A stretch of 64,000 bases of DNA from Parietaria judaica (taxonomy: Eukaryota; Streptophyta; Magnoliopsida; Rosales; Urticaceae). Both the position numbers and the translations under genes were made by a program. How positions within the stretch are numbered: position 1 is the first letter of the stretch; every line of letters starts with the position of its first letter. Under the pieces are notes generated by a model, which had not been told where the DNA came from, ran no database searches, and was given only the letters and a program-made list of their open reading frames with translations. The stretch spans positions 25,280,420-25,344,419 of the forward strand of contig OX940865.1 in the NCBI GenBank assembly GCA_954871525.1, in the 5' to 3' direction. Below, one piece after another: positions 21,242 through 34,218 of the stretch.

Positions 21242-21840
21242 TCATTTGCTTTTGATATTGTTGGGAGTACTGCTATGGAATAAGGTAAAACCAAGAGCTT
21301 CACTATATATAATATAATACTAAGAAAAAAACAAATTATATTATCCAAGTAGCATCAATTTGGTGGTACGTGAATTTTTACCATTTTAACAGTTTTTTTT
21401 TTTTTATACAGACTTTATTTTTATTTTTTAAGAGGGAATATTTGATACTAAAATAGCACAATAATTAGAGAGAAAAGTGTTTGTAGTTTCTATCTACCAT
21501 AACCTGACTGATCCAAGACATAAACTTTGCTGGGGCGACTTAATTTTGAGAGGCAAAATTAATTTTTAAAGATAAAAGATTGGAAGGTTAAAAAGTTAAG
21601 AAAGTTAACTCAACGTTAATTATTAGGTTAATTTTGAAAGCGAGAACTCGATCGAAACGAGTTGTAATATATTAAAAATTGGCATCGCGACTTTTTTGGC
21701 TCAAGAAAGGAAAAATAAAAATAGACCCAACCGGATTTCGTTGTGATTCCCGATTACAAAAACATGGATTTCCTAATTGTTAATACCATATTGACACAAT
21801 TTTATGTGTAAACTTATATTTATCCTAATTGAATAAAATA
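21242..21840. promoter_or_regulatory. 5' flank of the GDSL gene
   Basis: The minus-strand TATA-like tattatatatagtgaagc lies at about 21299-21316, some 65 bases before the first ATG. The rest is AT-rich without recognised elements. Confidence 0.45.
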
Positions 21841-22325
21841 TAGGGTTAATGACGGCGAAAATACTTAAATTTTGGTCACAGAATCTCTCGTGTACCTAAA
21901 GTTTAAAAGTTGTAGCAAAAATACCCAAAATCGTATTTGGGGAGTTAATCACTTACCACTCAATTCTCGTAACACAGTTAACTTACCCGTTAACTCTGGC
22001 CACGTGGACAAACGTGGGTGGGTTGCTGACATTACAATTTTTGTCACGTGGACGAGCCCACATAAGCCTCGTTTACGATAAAACAATGAATTAAACCCTT
22101 ATTAATACTATTTAATACAAGTAATTAAACCCCTAACAATTACACTTAACAAAACAGATTTGTCCACATAGCCAGAGTTAACGGGTCAGTTAACAGCGTT
22201 ACGAGAATGGAGTGGTAAACTCTCCAAATGCAAATTTAGATATTTTTATCACCATTTTTAAACTTCATATATATATGAGATGTTCTTTGACCAAATTTGA
22301 GATATTTTTACTTTCATTAACCCTA
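21841..22325. mobile_element. 485-bp MITE with long terminal inverted repeats
   Basis: Starts TAGGGTTAATG and ends CATTAACCCTA. The inverted similarity runs inward for ~150 bp or more (attctcgtaac and gttaactctggc occur in inverted copies at ~21962-22000 and ~22160-22210). A 5-bp direct repeat aaata flanks it (21836-21840 and 22326-22330). Short open frames inside are not genes. Confidence 0.7.
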
Positions 22326-22544
22326 AAATATATAGTATTTTTTGATCATTTTCCATGGGCCAATAATTTAGAGTTTAAGCCCAAAATCCTTTACTACTCA
22401 ACTTCTTTTCTTTTCTTTTCAGCTTCTGCCGCACAACAAGTGATTAAACGTGCCATTCAAAAAAAGTGATTAAACGTGGTATTCTCCATAGTTATAGTTT
22501 ATGAATTGATTTAAATGTTATTATTTAGGACTTTAATTAAGTAA

Positions 22545-23368
22545 TGTTGCAATAAGTCGTATGGTTACTGTAAAGTCAGTTTACGTGATTTATGCGGATT
22601 AACGAGATAGTCACCAAACACAACGCGGAAAGCAATAAAAGACACGCGATGTTTTAGTAACGCAGTTCGATACCTATCTACTTCTGCGGGGCCCTCGCCC
22701 AGATTAATCACAAATTAAGTTTACAAGCACCAATTACTAGGAAAGTAAAATAGCTAAGATAAAGGGACTCCCCCTGAAGCTACAGCCTGCTACAAAGCCG
22801 GTAACAGGCTTGGTCTTGAAACAGTGATAGAGTCTCGATACGTGACGACCGTCACTTCCCTTCTGGAATCGGACTCAGCAAGATCCCCTTTTGTAGCGTC
22901 CCTTCGAATGTTCTTGACGAACAACAAGCTTGATTACGTGGATGATGTGAAAACCGCAAGCTTGATTTTAGGTTGTTTATGAAGAACAACCTTCTTGAGC
23001 CCTCTCTGAATTGTAGACCTGGAGAACTGAGGAAGAAGGAGGCCAATAATACGTATTTAAGAAGTCAAATTTGTAGCTCCATTTTCCCCTCAAAATAGCA
23101 ACTAATTCCCAAGATTTAAGGAATGATAAATATAAATATAAATATAAATCATTAATCTTGGAAATAAATCACTAATTGATTAGAGTCAATCCAGAGAGAA
23201 TATAGCCCATGAAATTCCCTCAAATCTGTTGAAGAAAAACGCGTAAACTTTCCATGAAATTTGCAACAATCTGAGACGATTTCGACTGCATGATGGCTGT
23301 AGTTACGACTGTAGCTGACGATGTTTCAGCTGTAGTTACCAAAATAGCCAACACAAGAAATAACAACA
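22545..23368 (-). repeat. LTR of a SIRE-like copia retrotransposon remnant
   Basis: Read on the minus strand, it starts TGTTGTTA and ends GCAACA (824 bp). It is preceded by the polypurine tract ccaaagggggagattga (~23380-23396), the usual entry to a 3' LTR in SIRE/Maximus-type elements. Only a short internal piece remains beyond it (to about 23460), and no second LTR or pol frame was seen. It is therefore a truncated element rather than a clean solo LTR. Confidence 0.65.
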
Positions 23369-24400
23369 GAACTTGTTTCTTCAATCTCCCCCTTTGGCAT
23401 TTTGGTGAACAATCCTTTCATCAATCAACAGGATAATAAATCATGCAGTGAGTAGATGACCAACCCCTGTGAGTGTGTGATGCATTAGCGTCGCGGTGGA
23501 ATGAAAACAACTCCAAAGCTGACTGTAGTCATTGCAAAGAGATAGGCACGAGATGCATCCAATGGTCAGCTTTTAGATCCACGAAAAACAAGAAATCCGG
23601 CACACACACAACAGTTACCATATTAATATTAAAATATCCGTACTCAATTTTCCCGGTAGTTAATCGAAAGAAGAAGAAGAAAATCACAAAAAAAATTATA
23701 AAATATCGAGAAAAACAATACCATCAACAAAAAATAACTGATGTTATAGTATTACATCATGCTTAATATCATAACTATATAAATAAAATAATTTTTCTAA
23801 AATGATTAAGTATAATATACTTATATAATGTAAATATTATTATTTTATACATGTTGGTATATCATGTTGGTATAAATAAAAAATGCTCAAACGAAAAGTA
23901 TCGATGATGTGAATGATTCTCGATTGAAAATTAACTCTTATCAGCAGTACGTCGATTTCTAAAATTATAAACCTAAATATATGACTGTCGATAGGTAAAA
24001 CAAATACCCTTATATTTTCTTGTCGTTTCTCATTGAGATTCAAACTTATTCCCTCCTAGTTCTACTGCTGTCCAAAAATTAAAAATTAAAAATCAAAGAA
24101 AAAACGCTCTTAGTTTGGTTTATCCAATTCAAACTCGAATTCTCGATACTAACCTTGGGAATCATCTTGTAATCTTCATCAAGAACATAACGAAAATATT
24201 TAAGACTGAGCAACCACAATGATAATGTCCGACCAAGTAAACGTTTAGCACGACTTGAACTAGTTGTGTAGATGTATTGTGAATACCTAAAAAGCTATTT
24301 TTTACCAAATGTATAAGTAACATTGTAAATACAGAAACAAAATGGAAAATTGATTTCATAATTGTAGAAAAATGATAGAGAATGCGCGAATCGAGATTTG
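23369..24400. other. Retroelement edge and AT-rich intergenic DNA
   Basis: The first ~100 bases are internal sequence of the SIRE-like element. A less AT-rich piece around 23480-23620 may also belong to it. No gene seen. Confidence 0.45.
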
Positions 24401-24970
24401 GATTTATTGGAGTTTTTGAAACTGACCCGACTACATTAAATAACAGTGACGGGCTTAGTCGGGCCCGTGAATTAATCATTAGTGATTTAATTAATTATTC
24501 TAATTAATTTAATAATAATTAATGGGTCAAAACCCGTTAGATCATTTATCCATGTAATCTACAAATATCAGATTAATCTCCTAACTGACCTATGTTAATC
24601 CCTAGCCCTAGAGAGAAATACGTGGCAGTCCCTAGCAGCACCCTAGCAACACGTTTTCTCCTCTCAATGCTCTGTTCGGTTGGTCGTCCAATCACCAAGA
24701 AATACCTAGCAGCCTGACGAAGTGGTTTATAGTCAATTGACGTTCCCGAAGTGATGTTGTGGACGAATTAGAGGCTCGACACTAAGGGATATTTAATCTG
24801 GTATAACTCAGCAGTCGATCTCACGAAGAACGAGTAGAAATCGGCCAGAAAAAAAATACCGGTTGACAAAAGTACCAAAAGTCTGATAACGTATCGAAAC
24901 TGAACTATTTTGATTCTCACATGTAATCAAGATCATTAGTTTCGATGATATTATGTAATTTGCGCCTCAT
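24400..24970. repeat. Possible decayed LTR or retroelement fragment
   Basis: Moderately GC-rich sequence with words typical of plant LTR-type repeats, such as aggctcgacactaagggata and agtcgatctcacgaagaacg. No coding frame, no defined ends, no TSD. The call rests on general resemblance only. Confidence 0.3.
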
Positions 24971-26820
24971 GATTAAAAAAGTCATCAAAAAATCCAACAA
25001 TAATTAGTACTTGTGTACAAATCCGAAACCAATAATTATTAGATCTAGTCATTCGGATTCGAATATTTACCCGAACCAAATTAGTTATGATTTTGATGTT
25101 ATTTTTAATTTTTTAATTACAATTTGATATTAATTCATTTTTTTACAATTTGATACCATATAAAACATTCTAATAAAATTCGGAGTCAAAATTTATTGCT
25201 TTGGATTCGGAATTTTTCATCTGAAATTCTGTAACTAGAACTTATGATTCCAGTTTAATACGAAAAAAACAGTATATTACATTTACAAGTGTTTAGATAC
25301 AAAATATTTACGGTATATGTAAGTAATTGTACTTATCCTTTGATAGATATATAATTATTGATATTGTTCTTTAGTAGTGAGTCGTTTAAGTTTAAACCGT
25401 AAAAATTCTCCTATAGTACTAGGAAATGACCAATCATGATATGGCACGTTTAATCGTCTCACGTGGAGTTTGGTGGTGACACGTTAGCCTCTTTTCATTA
25501 TTTTTATTTATTTAATTTAATTTAAAGAGTTCGAGTATCTCTAGAAAGTCTCGGGAACGTGACAACTGAGCTTGGCTACGCAACCCCTGTCTCTTGTGGG
25601 TCCCACTTCCCCTCCCTATCTGACACGTCACTCATAGGGACCACACGCACCGACATCTATGCAGGCTTGGTGGGGCCCACTGAATGAGTACGTGTTCTGA
25701 TGTCCCTGATTTTCTTGATTCCGTTTTTTTGTTTTGTTTTTTTGAACGCCACGCAATGCCTCGTTGGCAAAGAGGAATACTCTCGAATAAATTGCGCAGA
25801 CATCCCTTGAAATTTGATAAATGGATAAATTTTCCCTTCCAACTTTTATTTGTTCGAAGAGATGCTCCGTCCTTATTCATTTTAGAATATGGTCTTTAAA
25901 GTTTAGCTCACCATTCATTTTAGAAAATGGTTATATTCATTTTAGAATATATTAAATTTATTAATCTTGTTTGATAATAAAGTGATAAAAATAGTATAAA
26001 AAATAATTTACTACAAAATCCTGTTAAATTAATAATTTTAGTTAAATAACATTTTATAATTTTAATTTAACATTACGTTATTAATAAATTAACAATCTCA
26101 AATCTCAATGGCATATAAGTAATAAATAATCTAATTTATTTATAGATGCTCTCTAAGACGTCTTTTGTCATTTATAGCCTACTTTTTTAAGTAATGAAAA
26201 ATATATCTTGTAAAAGCTAAACTAAAGTGGGTGAATGTGCGCTGATAAAAATATTTCAGGGATATTACTGCAATTAGTCTACTCTATCTTGTTAGTTGTG
26301 GCTTGGGCTTATCCTATCCGTTGGATTACACAACTCTCAACCGTTGAATCCGCTGTACGCCATATGGTGGGTCCCATTGAGAAGATCTTGAATTAGGATT
26401 TATTTTTTTACATTCCACATTAGGGGTTTGGCGTGGACAGCGACATGTGGCCTTACACGTGGGCCGTTGATGTGGAAAAGTGTATCAGATTCATCACTCG
26501 GAACGGACGGCTCAGATTGAAGATGGCGTGGTGCTCGAGTCAAAACTGTTGCGTCAGACTCAGACATGGAGTGCACTCCGCGTCGGAGTCTCTCTTTCTC
26601 TCTCCTGCCGAAATTACTTAAATAGCCCTTTCCAATTTTTTTATTTTTTAATTTGGCCTAAGTAAATACTTACCAAATAAGCTAATAGTAATACGACACG
26701 TACACTCAAACAAACATTCTCTCACGTGTTATTGTTTTCACATTCATGTATGTCATATGGAATGGAAGTAAATAAATATTACTTAATTATGCAAGATAAT
26801 TAATAATAAATAAGTGTTTT
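24970..26820. other. Intergenic; promoter-like block without a gene
   Basis: 25430-25700 and 26280-26600 are GC-richer, with several ACGT cores (cacgtgg, acacgtgggc, gacacgtcac), CT-rich runs (ctctctttctctctcc) and words such as ccgttggat. This looks like plant promoter sequence, but no coding exon follows on either strand. Between them is AT-rich DNA. Confidence 0.4.
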
Positions 26821-27690
26821 TAGAGGTGAAAATTTTGTAACCGTTTCTCGGTATCGTTTCGATTTTGGTATCGATCTCGGATCAGTTTTAAAAAAATCTG
26901 ATAAATTTAGTTTAAAACCAAGAACCGATACTTATCGGATATCGATTTCTGATACCGATACCGAGAAACAATACTCATACCAAATTTCTCAAAAATGGTG
27001 ACTATTATTTTTGAATACTAATAAGTTTGTTGAATGTGTTTTGTATTATATAACAGACTGTTTCAGCACAAAAATGGTGACTGTTATTTATTATATAACG
27101 TATACCATTAAGTTTGTATATTGCAAGTAGTAATAAAACAATGTATTTTGCAAATAGGTTTGTAACGTAATAAAACAGTGTATATTGCAATGCAAATAGG
27201 TTTGTATATATAACATAATTATGCTTTTAAATTTCTTAAATGCAATTTTTTTAAAATTTTTTATCGTAAAAGAAAGCTCTGAAGCTCCCGTTTAACTTTT
27301 GTTCCCTCCGCTCTCACCGGCGGTAGTAGTAACACGGCTAAGAAAGGACGAGGCGAAATCAAAGAAAAAAGAGAAGGTGAAATTAAAATCAAAGAAAAAG
27401 GAATGATTATGTTTGATGTTTTTATGTATTACAGATGTATCTTTATATTTCGGACATGGTATGTTGTATTATTTTTAGATTTGGCCCCGGGTTATTCCCG
27501 GTTTATTATTATCGTTTTTTTTTCTTTTTTCTCGATTTCGGTATCTGTCTCGGTTTGATAAAAAACCAAGAAATTTTAAAACCGATACCAATACCAATAC
27601 CAAAAAAAAAATATCGGTTTTTCAATACCAATACTAAAAAAACTAATTCACCGATTATTGGTATCGGTTTCACCCCTAGGTTTTTAATGT
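26821..27690. mobile_element. Candidate non-autonomous DNA element with GGTATCGG repeats
   Basis: The left end reads tagaggtgaaa and the right end tttcacccctag, inverted to each other. Next to both ends are dense direct and inverted copies of ggtatcggttt/ccgataccaa words (26850-26970 and 27530-27675). The middle contains unrelated sequence. This matches plant elements with TAGGGGTG-type ends. No transposase frame seen. Confidence 0.5.
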
Positions 27691-28007
27691 GAGTTTATTA
27701 AAACTTAATATATAGATATATATATATATATTAAAATCTCCTTGAGATTACGTCGAGAACCATCCTGAATATACAAAATATCTAAATACCGATAAAATAA
27801 CGATGATAACACAATTAATATTTTATAAAATATCAAAATAAAATCAAAATAATAAATTTCATTAAATAGTATTTCATAGAAAAGAAAAAAAAAACTCGAA
27901 CAAAATTGCAATAATTAATTTGATCAGAAAATCAATCATTCTACACAAATATGAAAAATTGTCATGAACATTCATCTTAACTCTATTGATTAGTAAAAGC
28001 ATGTCAT

Positions 28008-28181
28008 CAGGGCCGACTTTGAGCTCGTTGTTTTCATTCGGGGCCCTAAGCTATGTAAAATTCTGGTGTCTTTAAAGTATTTACAAATCAAATTTTGTTT
28101 ATATCTAATAAAATTGGGGCCCTTAAAAATTTCGGGGCCCTAGGCGCCCGCCTTGCTCGCCTTTAGCTAGGGTCGGCCCTG
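28008..28181. mobile_element. hAT-type MITE
   Basis: 174 bp with perfect 10-bp terminal inverted repeats: CAGGGCCGAC at 28008-28017 and GTCGGCCCTG at 28172-28181. The 8-bp flanks CATGTCAT (28000-28007) and CACGTCAT (28182-28189) match at 7 of 8 positions, as expected for a hAT target-site duplication with one later change. No coding capacity. Confidence 0.8.
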
Positions 28182-28407
28182 CACGTCATGTTAGAGACAA
28201 ATCTCAAAATAGCTTTGTTGTTATTCCAACTTCCAAGTTTACTCTAACTTAAAATCTCTGTTTTTAATGTTTTTTATAAACGGTATACAAAAATAGTCTT
28301 GAAAAAAAAATAGAATAAATTTATAATTATAGATTATTTACTCTACTTTAGTATATATATATGGGCACTTATACGGCTATATTAATCCTACTTTCCGACT
28401 AATTAGA

Positions 28408-28736
28408 TGCAAAAATACTTAAATTTTGACCAACTTAATCGGCATAGGCTGAAACAGAAAAACTAGCGACAAAAGTACCAGGAACAACAAAATTATAACG
28501 ACGCATATTTTCGTCCACTATTTTTTTTACGGGCATTGGCCAAATGTCAAGTTGCCTCAAGTTGACTTAAAAGTGTTTTGATTAATTTTCTCCAACGTCC
28601 ATCATATCACCTGGTATTTGACCGAAAACTAAATAGACGAAAATATACGCCTCAGTTTTTATCGAGTTTTGATAATTTTACTTCTATTTTAAAAAAAAAT
28701 GTTGTGTCGGTTAATTAAAATTTAAGTATTCATGTC
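28408..28736. mobile_element. Inverted-repeat MITE (same family as GDSL intron 4)
   Basis: Left caaaaatacttaaattttga and right aaaatttaagtattcatg are inverted, and cgcatattttcgtccac near 28503 pairs with gacgaaaatatacgcc near 28638. The copies at 7585 and 17250 share these words. Confidence 0.5.
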
Positions 28737-28739
28737 ACG

Positions 28740-31700
28740 AAAATATATGACAACATACTACAAGCAGTAATGAAATATGAGCAAAAATGATATTTTAAAA
28801 AGCTCATGGTTATTGTTTATTTCTAATTTGGATTTCAAAGATTTAACTCCAATTTACGATGTCCAATCTAAATCACAAAATTGTAATTTTTTTATTTCAT
28901 CATAATGTGAGAAATTAACAAAAATAATTTTATATTTTTTATAACTGAAATTACCAGGCAGAAGGAAGCTAGATTTTATTTTTATTAAAAAATATATTTA
29001 AAGGGGTTATCTTTATTTTTTTAATTTTTATCGACTAAAATTACATATAACACATTATGTGATATATTCTCAATTAAAAATAGACAATATTTGTGTCCGC
29101 TTAGACTCAAACCTTTCAATTTGACCAAACTCATTGAAAAAATCATCGCACCGATGAAAATTATTGGAAGGATGTTTAATAATTGCAACGATCATTGTTT
29201 TAATCAATCAATAAAGAACACACCTTGCTTGTTCTATCTTTTCACCTTTTATCTTCGGTTTATGCATTATATAGCGTCGTGTTTGACTTCAAAAGATCAA
29301 CAAATTATGAGAAGATACCAATTATACTAGCTCATTTGACACAATTTAATTTTTACAAAAATTCTTTTTAGTTTTAGTTTAAGAAACAAACTGTTTAAAA
29401 AAAACTGACAAGTGTTTAGTAAATTATTTATAAAACAGTTGTTGTTGGTAACAAAAACTAATTTAGCGTTTGGTAAAAAAAAATTATTCAGGCTAAAAAG
29501 ACTAAAATAGACTAAAATCGTTTTTTGATTTTTAGAGAAAACCAAAAGCTACGAATTCTAGCTTTTACGATTCATGTACAAAAAATTAAAAGCGATTTTG
29601 TGTTTTTTGGAAAAAATAATTTTGCCAAACACGTGAAAACGGTTAAGTTTATTTTTAAAACAAAAATAGGGCTACATAAGTTGTACCAAACGCACCCATT
29701 ATTATTCCGAGAACAGAATATGTATACATATATATCCTGTAATTTTACATGATTAGGTTTCTTTTTCATATAAAAACGTGTAACGGAAGAAACATAAAAA
29801 AAAATCAAAGTAACAAATATATCCAAAATAGATGTCAGTGTGTTTTTTAATTTGACGTATATAGGTTTTTGTTTCTATTTTTTTTCTTTTTAATAAAAGT
29901 AGCACTGATGACAAAAATTACAATGACCTCTCGCATTATTAAATATATTCAGTGTAAGAACATGTGATATTATTAGTCAAATTTACATATATAAAAAGGG
30001 CATGTGTTTGCGTTCATTGAGGTTTGAACCTTTGACCTTTTGTAGATATATGTAGTGGAATTACCGTTAGGTCAAACAAATTTTTGTTTAGGTCAAACAA
30101 ATTTTTGTTTAGGTATCGTTTCTGTTCAAAATGGCAAAATTAAAAAGCTTCTTTCATGTATTATAATTTTTTATGATTTCCAGAACACGTTAGATGCTTT
30201 CTTTAAAGTGTGATTTGTTTCCTTGACATAGTTATTTTCGATGACATAAAGAGACGATCACAAATTTTGTAGCACTGCAAATTCCGTCGGAGTAAACTTA
30301 TTATTTTAACTAGAATTCACTTTTATGCGTATGAACCATATCCTAACACATTATGTGCATTTTCCTTCTATATAGTGTTTAGTTTTGACGGTGTAACGTA
30401 AACAAAAACTAACTTTGATTCTAGCTTTATATTTATAACAACTTAGATTTGTAGCACTTAGTAAAAGAATATACATATGATTTGTCAACAAACTTACGTG
30501 TCGTCACTTAGCATAAAAAAGGAATCACTGATATTATATTAAGCCTCGTCTCATCGTCTGATTCTTAATAAAATAATAAGAAAAGAATCACGGCAAAGAA
30601 ATGAGATCGGGTACTAAAATTGTCAAATAAAAAGGTACGAAAAACAACAAATTATCAAATTATTTACACTTTTGATACATAAAGCATTGCTAAAAAGATG
30701 TTTGGTGCATATGTCAGAATTGACAAATGTTTGGTGCATATGTTAAAATCTCATAATTAGTGGATTTAGACTATCTCCATCCGACAATTCTAATTTATGT
30801 TTCGTTCGCATTAAATGTCACATCAAACACTATTTTATTTTTATCCAAACTCTATTTTTAACACTAAATTGAAATATTTATTTTATATTCAATTTTTTCG
30901 TATTTATCTTCGTACTCTCATATTTATTTAATATTGTTTAATTATACCACTTATTCATTATTAACGACTTTTTAGTTTTTTCATTAATTTTTTTTTTTTT
31001 TTTGCATTACTATGTTGTTGTAATATTATTTCGCTTCGGCATTAATATAAATTTCGTTTTTGTTTTTTTCATTCTTAAAAATGCATATCGGATTTCGGAT
31101 GGCGTTGCTCTCCGGATTTTAATGAGATTCATCGCTGGATTACTATTGGCTATTTTCTTTTTCTTTTTTTTTTACGATTTTAAATATAAATAAGACAAGT
31201 ACAAAAAAGAATAATCACATGCTAGATTGGTCAAGGAGAATCATCTTCTCATGCTCGCGAAGATGATAATTTGTTATTTGTTTATAGGATAACAATTAAC
31301 TATCTATTGTGATTAGTGCTTACCGCTCCTCGATTTATATTAACTCGTGAAAACATTAATTTTCGCATTTCAACAATGACTTTTTTGCATTTCAATAATG
31401 TCTCCACCAAATTATATTAAATTGTTGACATCAAATAAAATTTAAAATTTTGAAGTCAATTTTTCGTGAAAATTCCTTCAAATTCATTTTATAGAATTAT
31501 TTCTATAAGATCATTTATATTTCTGACATTTTTTTAATTATTATTTTATAAAAAATCCCGTGAAAACAACAATCGTTTATCATTATACATGTTATACATG
31601 TAAAATATGATTGGCACAACCGATTATTAATTTTTTAAAATTCTACAGACTATATAGCAGTAAAATAACACTCTCGGTTAGTTCTCCATGCCGAATTCTT

Positions 31701-33240
31701 AAATCAAAGCATACACACTTTTTTACCCTATAAATATCCTGTCTCTTTTATTTTTTAATTAACAACGCTGTGGCTATGGCCCTATGCGCACTAAAAGATA
31801 CGAGTAGATTATATGTGGAAAAGAAGAAAGTATAAAATAAATGGAAAAGAAGATACGTGATAGAAGATTACCAAACAAATAAGGAACTTTTTCCTTACGA
31901 ACGACACAAAAATGACCAATTCGAGATAAGTCATATATGGGACGTTGACTGTCGATCAGTCGGATTTATGTCATATGAAATATGAACAGATTATTATGTA
32001 TGATATATAATTATATTGTACTACCGTGACTTAGACTTGTATGTCCAACCGCAATTGAATTGAGCATAGATATTCTAAATTAAATTTTTTAAATTTTAAA
32101 TGCAAGGGGATGAGCCGGAGCAGCGGAAAAATTCCCACAACTAAAGATTCAGTTTTAACCGGATTGGAAAAAAGGGTATCAAATGCGTAATATTTTCTTT
32201 TTTCAAATTTTAATAAAAATAAAAGTGATTTCAAGGGTACACGGATTGTAAGACGTGGATTCCGGGTTCTTTATTTTATATCTCCAGAAATCTAAACGTT
32301 TAGAAGCGTTTTGTGTTTGCATTTTTTATTTCTCAAAACAACTTTATATAATTATTTTGAAAATGTGATTGGTTACTATTTTGTTAAGTGTTTTTTTAAT
32401 AAAAAATAAAACGGCGTTTGGTTAAGTTTTTATTAAATTAATTTCAGTGTGCTAACAAAAAATGATTAAGTAATGCTTTAGATTAATTTATTTTATCATC
32501 CACTGTTTTATCAAACCTGAAAAATTATTAACAAATAAATATAACGCTTTTAGTATAGAGAAATAAACCTTAAGTATTTTCTAAATGAAAAATTACTCGT
32601 TAAAAATAATTTATTTTGGTTGTGTATATTTGACTAAGTTTACTATTGATTTATTACCCAAGAATCAATAGTATATAATGAAAGATATAATAAAAGTGTG
32701 ATGCATAATGTAAGATTATGTTATTAGAAAATAAATTCGATACTAACACATGTTTAAGTAAAAACTTCTCCGTACAATATTCTATATATATATAAAAAAA
32801 CACATTACATATTTAATTGCGGAAGATTAAAAAAATATATAAATCATGAAGAAAAAGGCACTAAAATATATTATTAGAAAAATAAATTTAATTGAGGAAA
32901 TAGATTATTAAATGAGGTGAAAGTTCAAGAAAGAAAATGAAAACACTGTTGAGGGCGTTTCGTACTCTCAACAATCACAAGAATCGCTCCATGTGTTTTA
33001 AAGAAAGATGTTCGGTTTTTCTCGTTTTACAACTCGAAATACTTAAAGATAGCAAGGATAATGCTTGGAATGAATCTTTGTATATTGATAATCTTGCGTG
33101 AATACATGGATTTTTTCGAACCCTTCCTAATGAAGCATTCGTTACATTTTATAGAGGTCGTGATGCTCGCTCATCTACTCAGTTTCCCGCCTTTTCTTGT
33201 TAAGTCCCATAACTTGTTCATCCCCAAGCAAGGCTACCAC
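28740..33240. other. AT-rich intergenic DNA with scattered repeats
   Basis: No gene recognised in ~4.5 kb. Seen: a piece ending ttgtaccaaacgcaccc (~29683-29699) typical of a non-autonomous element edge; a 21-bp tandem repeat aggtcaaacaaatttttgtt (30070-30112); a possible minus-strand tRNA-derived SINE fragment at about 30000-30090 (B-box-like ggttcaaacc); and a short duplication atgtttggtgcatatgt near 30698 and 30729. Confidence 0.5.
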
Positions 33241-33249
33241 GAAAGGCAT

Positions 33250-33690
33250 GGTTAAACCCAAGCCCTCTGCTGCTCTCGAGTGCCTGGCATAGGTAGGTGG
33301 CGTGCGTCAGGAACCCAAGCCCTCTGCTGCTCTTGTCGCTGGCCGTTCGCTGTGCATGAACCATCATTACTGAGTCCTTGCCTCGATCCTAGCGTCCTCA
33401 ACTCTCCAGGTCCTCGGCACGAGGGGTCTCGTCGACTCCGGGCCACTGCCTTTGCGGTGTCGTCGGTACGCGGTACCGTCGGCTCGTGGGGTCGTCGACC
33501 TCGGGGTATCGTCGACTCGGGGGTCGTCGATACGAGGTGTCATCGACTTCGGGGGTCGTTGACACGGGGCGTCGTCGACTTCGGGGGTCGTCGACGTGGG
33601 ACATCGTCGGCTCGGGGAGCCGTCGCCTCGGGGCTTCGTCGTCTTGGGGACGTCGTCGGCCCTGCCAGGGGCGGACCCAGGACTATGAGT
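33250..33690. repeat. GC-rich degenerate minisatellite
   Basis: From about 33430 to 33665 a degenerate unit of ~20-25 bp with the words tcgggggtcgtcgac and ggggcgtcgtcgac recurs about ten times. Before it, acccaagccctctgctgctc occurs twice (33257 and 33311). All six frames are largely open because of composition, so the predicted peptides there are not evidence of a gene. The block ends at aggggcggacccagga, a motif seen at edges of plant repeats. Confidence 0.6.
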
Positions 33691-33833
33691 CAGGGGTGAC
33701 GATGTGTAATTTTTTTTGAAGGAATGTGTAAATTTTTTTAACCGAAAGTAGCGAATAAAGAGAATTTATCATTAAAACTCTTAAATTTTAATAATGATTA
33801 TCTTAATTACATAGCAAACAAGACATCTAGCTC

Positions 33834-34218
33834 ATTATTATTGATATTAAAAGATTTAATGAGCTTTGAAATATTTTTTTTATTAATGTGTAATAAATTA
33901 AGTACCCAATAAATATAAAAAATTAAATAAACAAGAAATAAGAAAAGATTTATTACCAAAAGAAAAGATGTCAATAGTGGTATATTATAACTTATAAGTT
34001 ATAAGTAAACCAAAAATAAAGGTTATTATTGATATTAAAAGATTTAATGAGTTTTGAAATATTTTTTTTTTATTAATGTGTAATAAATTAAGTATCCAAT
34101 AAATATAAAAAATTAAATAAACAAGAAATAAGAAAAGATTTATTACCAAAAGAAAAGATGTCAGAGAAATAGTGGTATATTATAACTTATAAGTTATAAG
34201 TAAACCAAAAATAAAGGT
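33834..34218. repeat. Tandem duplication, 188-bp unit, two copies
   Basis: ttgatattaaaagatttaat begins at 33841 and again at 34029. The copies are almost identical through aaccaaaaataaaggtt and include the palindrome acttataagttataagt. Differences are a few substitutions and a 4-base insertion. Confidence 0.85.

Noticed and set aside
33280..33719. Overlapping long frames in the GC-rich block
   Set aside because: All frames are open because of composition and repeats. The peptides are repetitive Arg/Ser/Gly strings without family resemblance.
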